A stretch of DNA of 50,199 nucleotides, from the NCBI GenBank assembly GCA_016218065.1, contig JACRFA010000056.1, forward strand, positions 1 through 50,199. Direction: 5' to 3'. The notes beneath the pieces were generated by a model. That model was not told the origin of the DNA. It searched no databases and was given only the letters and a program-made list of their open reading frames with translations. This stretch comes from Ignavibacteriota bacterium (lineage in GTDB: Bacteria; Bacteroidota; Ignavibacteria; UBA10030; UBA6906). A program made the position numbers and the translations under genes. Positions 7,358-16,497 of the stretch are shown piece by piece. Positions within the stretch are counted from its first letter, which is position 1. The number at the start of each line of letters is the position of its first letter.

Positions 7358-8329
7358 CTATTTCCTGCTTTGTGCCTTCGCGTATTTTGTCGAATCGGCG
7401 TTGCCATTCAAAAACCACGACCACCGGAGTTCCTTCACTTCGCGCGTGTTTGCCAACGCTTTCGTGATGCACATCTCTGCCATCGCATTTACCATCCACG
7501 TAAAATTCTCCGCGCCGACGGAATGGTAATCTGCATCGGGCGCCGGATTGAGAAAATCAATCGCGTACGGAATTCCGTCGCGCACCGCAAACTCAATTGT
7601 GTTCATGTCATAGCCAAGCGTGCGACAAATGGTGAGACAATCTCTAATGATGCGCTGCTCGAGATCGGGCGAGGGCGGCGTGTTCGGTTTTACGTAGCGC
7701 ATGTCGTGCGGCTGCTTCGGATCGTAGCGCATGATGTGTACCTTCTCCTGTCCAATGCAGTAGCAACGATAGTAATCTTCGAACTCAATCCCCTCTTGCA
7801 GCGTCATCACGATGTCGCCGGTCTGATGGTAGAAGTGGAAGAAGTCGCCCTCGTTATGACACTTGTACACGTGCTTCCATCCGCCGCCGCTGTGCGGCTT
7901 GAGAAATGCCGGGAAGCCGACATACTCGAACACATCTTTCCACTCAAGAGGATAATGAAGATTCCGGAACGATTGCGACGTCGTTTCGGGCGGATGAGTG
8001 TATGAAGGGAGCAGAACCGTTTTCGGAATCGCGACGCCGAGCTTCGACATCAACGCGTAGTTGAAGAACTTGTCGTCGGCGCTCCACCAGAAGGGATTGT
8101 TCACGACGGCGGTTCCGTTGAGCATCGCATTCTTCAAGTACGAACGATAGTAGGGAACATCCTGCGAAATACGATCGACAATCAGATCGTACTTGACCGG
8201 CTCGGCCATGACAGTGATGCCGAGATCGACGTACTCGGCAATCACGCCCTGGTTCATTTCGTTGATGCGAGCAACGACAGCGCCCGGAAATGTATTCTCC
8301 ATGCCGAAGAGAAAGCCGACTCGTTTCAT
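7358..8329 (-). CDS. RimK/D-Ala-D-Ala-ligase-like ATP-grasp enzyme
   Basis: A 323-residue ATP-grasp ligase. GFPAFLKPHSGGGWKHVY (K144 and the glycine loop) binds ATP. The C-terminal lobe has TIEFAVRDGIPYAIDFLNP with the metal-binding residues E246, D258 and N261, followed by the family-like tail NPAPDADYHSVG. The enzyme would form an acyl phosphate and then an amide or peptide bond; substrate unknown. I chose the ATG at 8327-8329 because the 23 upstream residues of the longer frame are not ATP-grasp-like. First gene of the ligase-peptidase operon, diverging from pepF. Confidence 0.85.
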   Translation of the reverse strand: MKRVGFLFGMENTFPGAVVARINEMNQGVIAEYVDLGITVMAEPVKYDLIVDRISQDVPYYRSYLKNAMLNGTAVVNNPFWWSADDKFFNYALMSKLGVAIPKTVLLPSYTHPPETTSQSFRNLHYPLEWKDVFEYVGFPAFLKPHSGGGWKHVYKCHNEGDFFHFYHQTGDIVMTLQEGIEFEDYYRCYCIGQEKVHIMRYDPKQPHDMRYVKPNTPPSPDLEQRIIRDCLTICRTLGYDMNTIEFAVRDGIPYAIDFLNPAPDADYHSVGAENFTWMVNAMAEMCITKALANTREVKELRWSWFLNGNADSTKYAKAQSRK

Positions 8330-8619
8330 GCAAACCCCATTCTCAGTGGTGTATGAATGACAGCTCTTTGTTACGTTGTGAAGGAATCGTGGGATCACGG
8401 TCTACGACCTCGTAGAGGAGCAGATCCCGCAATACAGAGAAGAGAAGCGAAAAGCTTGGCTCATGATAGAAAATTCACCTGCGAGAGTCAAGACATTGGA
8501 CATCGAGATATCTCGTGATGAACAACAACCCGAATATCTCTCCGGTTGCCCTTTCGCCCCCTTCATCGTACATTGGCTACCAGATTTTTCCGACACGTGT
8601 TCCTTATCCGGTGAGAAAA

Positions 8620-10509
8620 ATGATGCTCTCAAAAGAAAACGCTTTCCCCCTGAACAGATTTCACTCCACTGTTTCTTCAAAAGAGTTAATTGGTGAACGT
8701 GACCGATCGAAAATTCCCGACACATTCAAATGGAATCTTGCGGACATCTATCCGAACGAGGACGCATGGCGCGACGCAAAGCTGCGGCTGACAGCGCGAC
8801 TGTCGGAAATTGAGAGCTATCGCGGAAAGGTCGCCGGTTCACCCGATGCGCTGTATTGTTGTCTCGATCTCGTGAGCCAACTCAGCAAGGAATTCAACCG
8901 ACTCTATTGCTACGCGAGCATGAACTCCGATCTCGATACGCGCAACGCGACGTATCTCGGCATGGAGCAGGAGGTGGGTCAGATCGGGACCGACCTCGGC
9001 GCGAAGTCGTCGTTCATTGAGCCGGAAATTCTGAAGTGCGAGCAGTCGGCGATCGATGAGTTCATTCGTCGTGACTCGCGGCTCGAAGTGTATCGCCATT
9101 ACCTCCACGAGACCATCCGTCGGAAAGCGCATACCGGCACGGAGGGCGAAGAGAAGATTATTGCTGATGCGGGACTCATGAGCGACACGCCCAACAGCGT
9201 GTATGGCATTTTCTCGAATGCAGATTTTCCGTTTGCTGAAATTGAGACGCACGACGGCAAGAAAGTGAAGCTCGACCAGGCGGCGTTTGCCTTGCACAAG
9301 AGCGCGACCGACAGAGATGACCGGAAGAAAGTGTTCAGCGCATACTTCGGCAAGCTGAACGAGTTTCATAGGACGTTTGGCGCCAACCTCTACGCCGAGA
9401 TCAAGAAGAACATGTTCTACATGCGGGCGCGGAAGTATAACTCGTGCCTGGAGCATGCTCTCGACGGCGGGAACATTCCCATTGCCGTCTATACCGGACT
9501 CATCGATAACGTGAATGCGAATCTCGCGACGTTCCACCGCTACTTGAACCTTCGCAAACGTCTGCTCGGCGTCGAGCAGCTTCACTACTATGATCTTTAC
9601 GCCCCGCTGGTGAAGGACATCGATCTGCAGTACTCCATCGAAGAGGCGTACAAGCATACGCTTGCATCATTGTCTCCGCTCGGAGAAGAGTATCTCTCAG
9701 TCTCGCAAACATGCTTCAATGATCGTTGGGTGGATGTGTTCGCGAACGAAGGGAAGCGATCGGGGGCATACAGCAATGGCGCCGTGTACGACGTTCATCC
9801 GTACATCCTCCTGAACTACAACGCGAAGTATGACGACGTGAGCACGCTGGCGCACGAACTTGGTCACACGATGCACAGCTATTTCTCCAACAAGCATCAG
9901 CCGTACCCCACGTCGCACTACTCGATCTTCGTCGCTGAAGTTGCTTCGACATTCAATGAAGCGCTGCTCATGGACTACATGCTCAAGACCATCACCGACG
10001 ACAACATCCGGCTCTCGCTGCTCGGTAATTATCTCGACGGCGTGCGGGGCACGGTGTTCCGCCAGGTACAGTTCTCAGAATTCGAGTTGAAGATTCATGA
10101 GCTGGCGCAGAAGGGGGACGCGTTGACGGGCGAACGGTTCAGCGAGTTGTACAATGATCTGGTGAAGAAGTACTACGGCCATGATCAGGGCGTGTGTATT
10201 GTTGATGATGAAATCAAAGTCGAGTGGGCGCACATTCCGCATTTCTATTATCACTTCTATGTCTATCAGTACGCGACATCGTTCACCGCCTCCGCGGCTC
10301 TCTCCGAGCAAGTGTTGGCGGGCGACAAGGAAGCGACGCAGCGGTATATGAACCTGCTTGCGGCCGGCGGGTCCGATTATCCGATTGAGCTGCTGAAGCA
10401 AGCGGGCGTCGATATGACGACGCCGTATCCGTTCGAGCTGACGATGAAGAAGATGAATCGCGTGATGGATGAGGTGGAAGAAATTCTCGCGAAAACGCAA
10501 CGGCGGTGA
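8620..10509 (+). CDS. pepF: Oligoendopeptidase F (M3B), cytosolic paralogue
   Basis: A zinc oligopeptidase of about 630 residues. The motif HELGH (H412, E413, H416 from this start) binds zinc, and FNEALL downstream supplies the third ligand; the substrate-gating KRSGAYSNGAVYDVHPYILL and HIPHFYYHFYVYQYATSF are typical of M3B. GGTGAG five bases before the ATG at 8620 decides the start; the longer frame from 8515 adds 35 residues without family character. No signal peptide, so it should degrade peptides in the cytosol. The next gene is a close paralogue with a signal peptide. The divergent position next to the ligase cluster is suggestive but not proof of a link. Confidence 0.92.
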   Translation: MMLSKENAFPLNRFHSTVSSKELIGERDRSKIPDTFKWNLADIYPNEDAWRDAKLRLTARLSEIESYRGKVAGSPDALYCCLDLVSQLSKEFNRLYCYASMNSDLDTRNATYLGMEQEVGQIGTDLGAKSSFIEPEILKCEQSAIDEFIRRDSRLEVYRHYLHETIRRKAHTGTEGEEKIIADAGLMSDTPNSVYGIFSNADFPFAEIETHDGKKVKLDQAAFALHKSATDRDDRKKVFSAYFGKLNEFHRTFGANLYAEIKKNMFYMRARKYNSCLEHALDGGNIPIAVYTGLIDNVNANLATFHRYLNLRKRLLGVEQLHYYDLYAPLVKDIDLQYSIEEAYKHTLASLSPLGEEYLSVSQTCFNDRWVDVFANEGKRSGAYSNGAVYDVHPYILLNYNAKYDDVSTLAHELGHTMHSYFSNKHQPYPTSHYSIFVAEVASTFNEALLMDYMLKTITDDNIRLSLLGNYLDGVRGTVFRQVQFSEFELKIHELAQKGDALTGERFSELYNDLVKKYYGHDQGVCIVDDEIKVEWAHIPHFYYHFYVYQYATSFTASAALSEQVLAGDKEATQRYMNLLAAGGSDYPIELLKQAGVDMTTPYPFELTMKKMNRVMDEVEEILAKTQRR

Positions 10510-10987
10510 CGTAACGATTGCTGACGGGCTTATCAGGTTGTGAAAAACTCCTACTTCTTTATCCACGAAGTTCACGCCTGCGTGCCGAAACGCACTACGG
10601 CGTGCAGGCACGAATGAACACGAAGAAAAAGTTTTGGTTTGTATCAGAAGAACCTTCATGCACATTCGTGCCAGCACGCCGAAGTGCCTTGCCGTCCGGC
10701 AGGCGGCCGGTCGGAAGCCCATCAAACAGAAGTCAGAGGTCGGGAGTCAGATTCAGTGTGCCGCGCGAATTGCGACGACTCATGAGATTCTTCTCTACGA
10801 GAACGAGGCGGCACCGAAACGCGCTCCTCAGTGTAAAGATGCATCACGCTTGACAATGGTGACTTCGTTTTACTTTTGGCTTAAGCCCTTCGTTTGCAAC
10901 TAATCGCCTTCCGGTTTCGTACACACGGTCAACCTCTCCGCACGTAACTACTGGTCAACAATCAAAAACAACAAGAAAGGATTCATC
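10510..10987. other. Repeat-containing spacer between the two oligopeptidase genes
   Basis: No gene seen. It holds an inverted repeat at 10576-10609 (GCCTGCGTGCC against GGCGTGCAGGC), a GC-rich palindromic patch at about 10688-10712 (CCGTCCGGCAGGCGGCCGG), and degenerate octamer-like repeats near 10731-10752 (AGTCAGAGGTCGGGAGTCAG). No clean terminator with a T-run follows pepF. Confidence 0.5.
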
Positions 10988-12862
10988 ATGCGGCGCTCTA
11001 TGCTATTGGTTGCGTTTGCCGTTTCACTCATCGTCTCCGGCTCAGCGCAGGAACGGGACAGAGCTAAAATTTCCGACAAGTGGAAATGGAATCTCATCGA
11101 TCTGTATCCGTCGGATGAAGCCTGGATGCAAGCGAAGGAGAAATTCAAGGCTGAGTATCCCAAGCTCGGGGAGTTCAAGGGAACACTTGGTTCGTCGGGG
11201 AGCCAACTGCTGAAGTGTCTGGATTTCGGATTCAGTCTCTACAAAGAGTACAATCGTTTGTACCTGTACACGAGCTTGCAATCGGATCAGGACACGCGCG
11301 ATCCGAAGTACCTTGGGTTGGTGCAGGACATGGGACAGCTCGGCGCTGACTTAGGCGCGAAGGGATCGTTCATCGAGCCGGAGATTCTGGCAATCGATCA
11401 GGCGAAAGTTGCCGCGTGGCTATCGCAAGAGAAAGGTCTCGGCGTGTACAAGTTCTATATCGACGACATTCTTCGTCGCAAACCGCACACAGGCACGGAA
11501 GCTGAAGAGAAGATCATTGCCGATGCCGCGTTGGTGTCGGACGCTGCATCGAACACGTACGGAATCTTCACGGACGCAGACTTTCCGTATCCGACCGCGA
11601 CGTTGAGTAACGGACAGTCGGTGAAGCTCGACAAAGCGGCGTATGAGCTGTACCGCGCCGGCTCGAACCGCGACGATCGGCGGATTGTGTTCAAGGCATT
11701 CTTCGAGAAGCTGAACGAGTTTCGCACAACGTTCGGCACCATGATGTATGGCGAGGTGAAGAAGAACATGTTTTTCGCGAAGGCGCAAAAGTACAACTCG
11801 GCGCTCGAGCGTTCGGTGAATGGCGCGAACATTCCTGTGCAAGTGTACAAGAGTCTCGTCGAGAACGCGAACAGCAATGTGAACACGCTGCACCGCTATC
11901 TCTCGCTGCGCAAGCGGCTGCTCGCCGTTGACACGCTGCACTACTATGATCTCTACGCGCCGCTGCTCAAGAGCGTTGACCTCACGTATCAGCCTGAAGA
12001 AGCAACGAAGCTTGTGCTGGCATCGCTCTCGCCTCTCGGCAAGGGATATGTCGATGTCGTGAACAAGGCGCTCAATGAACGCTGGCTCGATTGGTATCCG
12101 ACGACGGGAAAACGATCGGGCGCGTACTCCAACGGCGGCGCGTACGACGTGCACCCGTACATGCTGCTCAATTATAACGGCAAGTACAACGACGTCCGCA
12201 CGCTGACGCATGAACTCGGGCACACGATGCAGAGTTATCTCTCCAACAAAGCGCAACCGTACCCGACAGCGGGCTATCCGACATTTACAGCCGAGGTGGC
12301 GTCGACATTCAACGAAGCGCTGCTGAATGATTACATGCTGAAGACTGTCAAGGACGACAACGTGCGTCTCTCGCTTCTGGGAAGCGTACTCGAAGGACTG
12401 AAGGGAACATTCTTCCGCCAAACGCAGTTTGCGGAATTCGAGATGCGCATCCACGAGCTTGCAGAGAAGGGCGAGTCGCTGACCGGAGACAAGCTGAACG
12501 AACTCTATCTCGAGATCACGAGAAAGTACTACGGCCACGCGAAGGGCGTGTGTGTGGTTGATGATGAGATCAAGGCGGAGTGGATGTTCATCCCGCACTT
12601 CTACTACAACTTCTACGTCTATCAGTATGCGACTTCGTTCACCGCATCCGCTGCGCTTTCCGAGCCTGTGCTCGCAGGCAACAAGGATGCGACGAAGCGC
12701 TACATGGAATTCATTTCATCCGGCGGCTCGGACTACGCCATCAACCTGCTGAAGAAAGCCGGCGTTGACATGACGACATCGCAGCCATTTGAGATTACGA
12801 TGAGGAAGATGAACAAGGTGATGGATGAGATGGATAAGCTGCTGGACAAGTTGAAGAGATAG
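10988..12862 (+). CDS. Exported oligoendopeptidase F paralogue (M3B)
   Basis: A 624-residue M3B zinc peptidase, alignable along its length with the preceding pepF. Zinc ligands are H408 and H412 in HELGH, with FNEALL after it. It differs by an N-terminal signal peptide (RRSMLLVAFAVSLIVSGSAQ, cleavage after SAQ or nearby), so it should work in the periplasm or outside. AAGAAAGG stands eight bases before the ATG. The substrate loop KRSGAYSNGGAYDVHPYMLL is retained, so both copies look active. The pair probably arose by tandem duplication with relocation of one product. Ends convergent with the glycosyltransferase gene. Confidence 0.9.
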   Translation: MRRSMLLVAFAVSLIVSGSAQERDRAKISDKWKWNLIDLYPSDEAWMQAKEKFKAEYPKLGEFKGTLGSSGSQLLKCLDFGFSLYKEYNRLYLYTSLQSDQDTRDPKYLGLVQDMGQLGADLGAKGSFIEPEILAIDQAKVAAWLSQEKGLGVYKFYIDDILRRKPHTGTEAEEKIIADAALVSDAASNTYGIFTDADFPYPTATLSNGQSVKLDKAAYELYRAGSNRDDRRIVFKAFFEKLNEFRTTFGTMMYGEVKKNMFFAKAQKYNSALERSVNGANIPVQVYKSLVENANSNVNTLHRYLSLRKRLLAVDTLHYYDLYAPLLKSVDLTYQPEEATKLVLASLSPLGKGYVDVVNKALNERWLDWYPTTGKRSGAYSNGGAYDVHPYMLLNYNGKYNDVRTLTHELGHTMQSYLSNKAQPYPTAGYPTFTAEVASTFNEALLNDYMLKTVKDDNVRLSLLGSVLEGLKGTFFRQTQFAEFEMRIHELAEKGESLTGDKLNELYLEITRKYYGHAKGVCVVDDEIKAEWMFIPHFYYNFYVYQYATSFTASAALSEPVLAGNKDATKRYMEFISSGGSDYAINLLKKAGVDMTTSQPFEITMRKMNKVMDEMDKLLDKLKR

Positions 12863-12870
12863 AGAAGAGC

Positions 12871-13147
12871 GTCAGTGGTCATTGGTCATTAGCCATTGAT
12901 GTTATGCAAAAGTGGAAGTTTCCTGCTTATTCCCAACCGACCTCATCCCCCAGCCCCTTCTCCTGAGAGGAGAAGGGGAGGTTTGTCCGTAGGACTCCTT
13001 CGGAGAGCGCAGATTCAATAAAGTCCCTCTCCCTGCGGGAGAGGGATTTAGGGTGAGGGCATCAATCGACAAGAAACATATCCGCTGCGTAACATCAATT
13101 AATCAATTACTCATTTGGGATTCGGCTAATGACCGATGACTAATGAC
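12871..13147. repeat. Long inverted repeat flanking a double-hairpin element
   Basis: The left arm 12871-12894 (ending GGTCATTGGTCATTAGCC) is complementary at 21 of 24 positions to the right arm 13124-13147. Between them lies the hairpin element at 12941-13060. The right arm supplies the last codons and the stop of the glycosyltransferase gene. The arms are themselves built of short GTCATT(A/G)G-like units. Confidence 0.6.
12941..13060. repeat. Double-hairpin interspersed element
   Basis: The ends CCTCATCCCC and GGGTGAGGGC are inverted relatives. Inside are two perfect 10-bp stems: CCCCTTCTCC/GGAGAAGGGG with a 5-base loop (12954-12978) and TCCCTCTCCC/GGGAGAGGGA with a 3-base loop (13024-13046). 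This is the widespread non-coding repeat type that translates as SPSPSGRG-like strings. It lies between convergent genes and could also act as a transcription end for both, though no T-run follows the stems. Confidence 0.65.
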
Positions 13148-14573
13148 GGTTGACTACTTTCACATACCAGCGATCGCCGTCGTCTGAGACAAAGTAGAGA
13201 TCGCGTTCGCTGATTTCCCATCGCGCCTTCGCGTCGTCTCCTTTCCACCATGCAGGCAAGAACCTTGTCGTGTGAATCACCACAACATCCGGCTTGGTCG
13301 TGGTGAACATGGGATAGTACGGAACGAACCGACAGTCCGCCTTCCGCCATACCGCAAGAGCATCGCCTTCCGGATCGAACGCAATACGTGCAGACCCAAG
13401 TGAATCCGTCATCGCATTGAGCCGGTAGATGAGGCGCGATCTCTCCTCTTTGGTAAGGTACTCTCCGGCAGGGTCCATTTGCATTCCAAGCCAGCTCAAT
13501 TTGTCCGGGTAGCGCTTCGGGTTGGCGATAAGCCCCCGGAAGAATGACCAGCCGAGCATTCCAACAAGGAGCACACCGAGAAGACCGATCCGAGTGATTT
13601 CGTTCAGGCGCGTTCGATCGAGCAGGTCGGAGAAAAATCCTATGAACACTACTTGAAGAATAAGCGCCGCGACCGCTACGTAAACATGATACCACATCTC
13701 AAGTCCGATCATTGGCACGATGAGCGATAGTCCACCGAACACAAGCAGCGGAATATGCCGACGCGCGAACTTCGTGCCGATGAGGATGGCGAGACCGTAC
13801 CCGGCCAGCAGGGAAACCATGGTTGAATCGCTGAACAAGCGCTCGAAGGTATTGCGCGACGCCTTTCTCGCCAACTGAAACTGCATATCCATCACAAACT
13901 CCGATTGGTGTTGCAAGACATAAACAACATAAACACCAATCAACAGCATCGCAGTAACAACTGAAATCGTTTGAAGACCGGAAGGGCGAGGCCACGATTT
14001 CCTCCACCTGACTGCCGCATAGACGACGGCTGCTCCGAGATAGTAGAGTCCGTGTGGGTGAATGAGCGTCGAGGCAAGCAACAACGCGATTCCATAGTAC
14101 ACACTGCCCCGCGTCACGAGAAACCATCCCCACACTGCGATGCAAAGAAGCAACGCGTCCATTCTTGCATTGTTCCCCGCGACGATAAAGTGCGGGGCAA
14201 GGAGGAAAGCAGACGTGAGCGCGATGACACTCCAGTACGGCGCGGCGTGTTTCAGCAGGCGAAGCAGTCCCAGAAAGAGCAGCGCGACGAATAGCCAGGA
14301 AAGATCTCGGGCGAGCTGAAGCGAGTAAGGAAGAATCTTGAAGACTGACGCAAGCACAATCGAATACCCGGGCGGCATCCACATGAGATGGCGTTCGGGA
14401 TTGACCTCCGGCGAAAAGAGCGTATGATGATCCGCGAGATTGATCGCGGGAAACACAAACAGACATTCGTCTGCCCAGGGCAACGGCATCCCCAATCCGG
14501 CCAGCCGATGGAGATACCAAGAACCGGCGACGGCGATACCGGCAGCGAGTGCGAGGAGGGAATTCTTGTGCAT
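13140..14573 (-). CDS. GT-C-type membrane glycosyltransferase (ArnT/PMT-like)
   Basis: A 477-residue protein with about ten membrane helices. Near residue 35 the first extracytoplasmic loop carries PLPWADECLFVFPAINL, an acidic Asp-Glu pair of the kind used by polyprenyl-phosphate-sugar glycosyltransferases of the GT39/GT83 fold, and then HLMWMPPGYSIVLA. After the last helix comes a soluble C-terminal domain of about 120 residues. It would move a sugar from a lipid carrier to an envelope acceptor; donor and acceptor unknown. Its last codons lie in the right arm of an inverted repeat. Confidence 0.75.
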   Translation of the reverse strand: MHKNSLLALAAGIAVAGSWYLHRLAGLGMPLPWADECLFVFPAINLADHHTLFSPEVNPERHLMWMPPGYSIVLASVFKILPYSLQLARDLSWLFVALLFLGLLRLLKHAAPYWSVIALTSAFLLAPHFIVAGNNARMDALLLCIAVWGWFLVTRGSVYYGIALLLASTLIHPHGLYYLGAAVVYAAVRWRKSWPRPSGLQTISVVTAMLLIGVYVVYVLQHQSEFVMDMQFQLARKASRNTFERLFSDSTMVSLLAGYGLAILIGTKFARRHIPLLVFGGLSLIVPMIGLEMWYHVYVAVAALILQVVFIGFFSDLLDRTRLNEITRIGLLGVLLVGMLGWSFFRGLIANPKRYPDKLSWLGMQMDPAGEYLTKEERSRLIYRLNAMTDSLGSARIAFDPEGDALAVWRKADCRFVPYYPMFTTTKPDVVVIHTTRFLPAWWKGDDAKARWEISERDLYFVSDDGDRWYVKVVNRH

Positions 14574-14626
14574 TGAAGTAAGCGGTCAGTGGTCAGTGGG
14601 GTTGGGCAAAATGACTCATGACGATC

Positions 14627-15697
14627 TCATGCTGCTTCAAGTATGCTGAACAACTCCACCTCTTCTTCCTTTCCCCTCAGACGAATTCTCCCGATGCTTT
14701 CAGGACTAAGATATTCCGAGATCGCCAGTCTGCGTAACAGCTCTCCGGAAAGCAGCAGATCTTTTTTGAACGTGGTACACTCCGACCGTATGCGAGCGGC
14801 CGTGTTCACCGTGTCGCCGTGGTACACGATTTCGCGTTTCACATCGCCGATCTCGCCCGTGATGACAGGTCCGTAATGATAACCGGCTTTGAATTCAGGC
14901 AAGAAGCCGAACTGTGACTCATACTTGTCCGATTTGAGGTGAATGGCCGCGGCAATTCTAAAGTAGCAGGCAATGCAATTTGCGTCCCGCAATCCTCGCG
15001 CTTTCGTCCACGTCACGACAACTTCATCGCCGACGTACTGGTAGATGGTTCCCTTGCTTTCGACAATTGCGGGAGAGATGTCGTGGAAAAATTCGTTCAG
15101 AAATTCATGGTACTTAATGTTGCCAAGCTTCTCGGCAATGCTCGTCGATGATTTCAGATCGAGGAACATGAAGATGCGTTCTTCTTCCACCGGTTGATGA
15201 TACTTGCCCGTGATGAACATCAGCAGCGCATTGTGTCCGAGCAGGCGGTTGACCTGACGAATGAAGTTGACCAGGAAGCTCACTCCCAATGCAAACACAA
15301 CAATCTGGAGGAATTCTCCCTCGTAGAGAAATTTCTCAACCTTCGGCGTCGCGATAGTTTCCGTCACTGTCATCGACGCCATCAGCGAAGCATGATAGAC
15401 TGCCACCCAGAAGACGGTGCTGCACACAAGCACGAGATAGAACAGAGTTCTCAGCGCGAGGAGGACGCTGAACGTGAAGCGCTGCCGCCTTCTGGTGAAC
15501 ACAAACGTTTCTACCGTCGATCCAACGAATCCGATGATGAACCCGATGATAAGTCCGTTGGCGACTGTATGCGGATGAATTTCCACAAACGCGAGAACGT
15601 ACAGCACGCCGATAATCATCATCAGGAGCGTGGACTGAAAGATGGAATGCCAGGCTTTGCGCGTTTCGGTGAAGATGGTGAAGGAACGCCGTCTCAT
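14627..15697 (-). CDS. Membrane-anchored class III adenylate/guanylate cyclase
   Basis: A 356-residue protein with four predicted membrane helices in the first ~150 residues, then a class III cyclase catalytic domain. The two metal aspartates are present: D180 in RIFMFLDLKSSTSIAEKL and D224 in YQYVGDEVVVTW. Later GYHYGPVITGEIGDVKREIVYHGDTVNTAARI carries the transition-state Asn/Arg region. This short-spacing form resembles the cyclase branch often annotated as adenylate cyclase. It starts inside the LOG gene's stop (ATGA), so the two are translationally coupled. The membrane part may sense an unknown signal. Confidence 0.88.
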   Translation of the reverse strand: MRRRSFTIFTETRKAWHSIFQSTLLMMIIGVLYVLAFVEIHPHTVANGLIIGFIIGFVGSTVETFVFTRRRQRFTFSVLLALRTLFYLVLVCSTVFWVAVYHASLMASMTVTETIATPKVEKFLYEGEFLQIVVFALGVSFLVNFIRQVNRLLGHNALLMFITGKYHQPVEEERIFMFLDLKSSTSIAEKLGNIKYHEFLNEFFHDISPAIVESKGTIYQYVGDEVVVTWTKARGLRDANCIACYFRIAAAIHLKSDKYESQFGFLPEFKAGYHYGPVITGEIGDVKREIVYHGDTVNTAARIRSECTTFKKDLLLSGELLRRLAISEYLSPESIGRIRLRGKEEEVELFSILEAA

Positions 15698-16284
15698 GGT
15701 TTGTCAATCCATTTTTCGGTGGACGGTGGTTTCGCAGTCCGTAAGCGTTGGAGGAGAACATGCTGATCGCGCTCGGTGATCAACATGGCGAGGTGTTCAG
15801 GTTTGAGAAAACGTTCACGCACAGTATGAGTCAGGAACGCAGCGAGATGATCAAAGTAGCCCTCCACGTTCAGCAGGCCAAGCGGTTTCACGAGCATGCC
15901 GAGCTGCATCCATGTGAACACTTCGAACATTTCGTCGAGTGTGCCGGTGCCGCCGGGCAACACCACGAAGCCGTCGGAGAGTTCATACATCATCGCTTTG
16001 CGGTCGTGCATATTCTTCACAACGTGCAGCGCGGTGAGGGACTCGTGAGCAACCTCCTTGCGCTTGAGAGCTTCCGGAATGACGCCGACAGCCCTGCCGC
16101 CGTTTGCCAACACAGCATTGGCAACCTGGCCCATCAAACCAACTTTGCCGCCCCCGAAGACCAACGTAATGTCGTTTGCCGCAAGCAACTCGCCGAACGA
16201 GCGCGCTGCTTGCGCGTATGCGCCATTTGCTCCGGGACTTGAACCGCAGAATACACAAAGAGACTTCATAGAATATTGTGACAT
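15694..16284 (-). CDS. LOG-family nucleotide phosphoribohydrolase
   Basis: A 196-residue Rossmann-fold protein of the TIGR00730/LOG family. It has CVFCGSSPG, VFGGGKVGLMG, MHDRK (92-96) and the diagnostic PGGTGTLDE (110-118). Members hydrolyse AMP or cytokinin riboside monophosphates to the free base and ribose 5-phosphate. Two in-frame ATGs are possible; the second (16267-16269) would begin MKSLCVFCGSS, closer to the usual start. It overlaps the cyclase gene by four bases, which links an AMP-cleaving enzyme with a cyclic-nucleotide maker. Confidence 0.9.
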   Translation of the reverse strand: MSQYSMKSLCVFCGSSPGANGAYAQAARSFGELLAANDITLVFGGGKVGLMGQVANAVLANGGRAVGVIPEALKRKEVAHESLTALHVVKNMHDRKAMMYELSDGFVVLPGGTGTLDEMFEVFTWMQLGMLVKPLGLLNVEGYFDHLAAFLTHTVRERFLKPEHLAMLITERDQHVLLQRLRTAKPPSTEKWIDKP

Positions 16285-16398
16285 AATGAAAGGTAAGATC
16301 GGGGACTAAAACACTGAGTCCGGATACGCGTCAGCAGCGTTGTTTCGAAAATCTTGCTAACGCAATATACAAGAGTTGGATGGGAATTACATGGAGGT

Positions 16399-16458
16399 CG
16401 TCATCGCGGGATTCCGACAAACGGCAAGAAAGATTTTGCCGCCGATCCCGGCGTGACG
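16399..16458. repeat. Short imperfect palindrome
   Basis: CGTCATCGCGGGAT (16399-16412) and ATCCCGGCGTGACG (16445-16458) are inverted copies with 11 of 14 positions complementary, spanning 60 bases in the 213-base spacer between the CoA-binding and LOG genes. It looks like another interspersed palindromic unit. No coding function. Confidence 0.4.
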
Positions 16459-16497
16459 CCGACCCGAAACGGCGCGCTGGGTTCTGTCGCGTTCATA

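Noticed and set aside
11420-12598. A 392-codon minus-strand ORF antisense to the second oligopeptidase
   Set aside because: Shadow of a conserved M3B gene; a similar but unrelated antisense frame occurs in the first copy, as expected from base composition.
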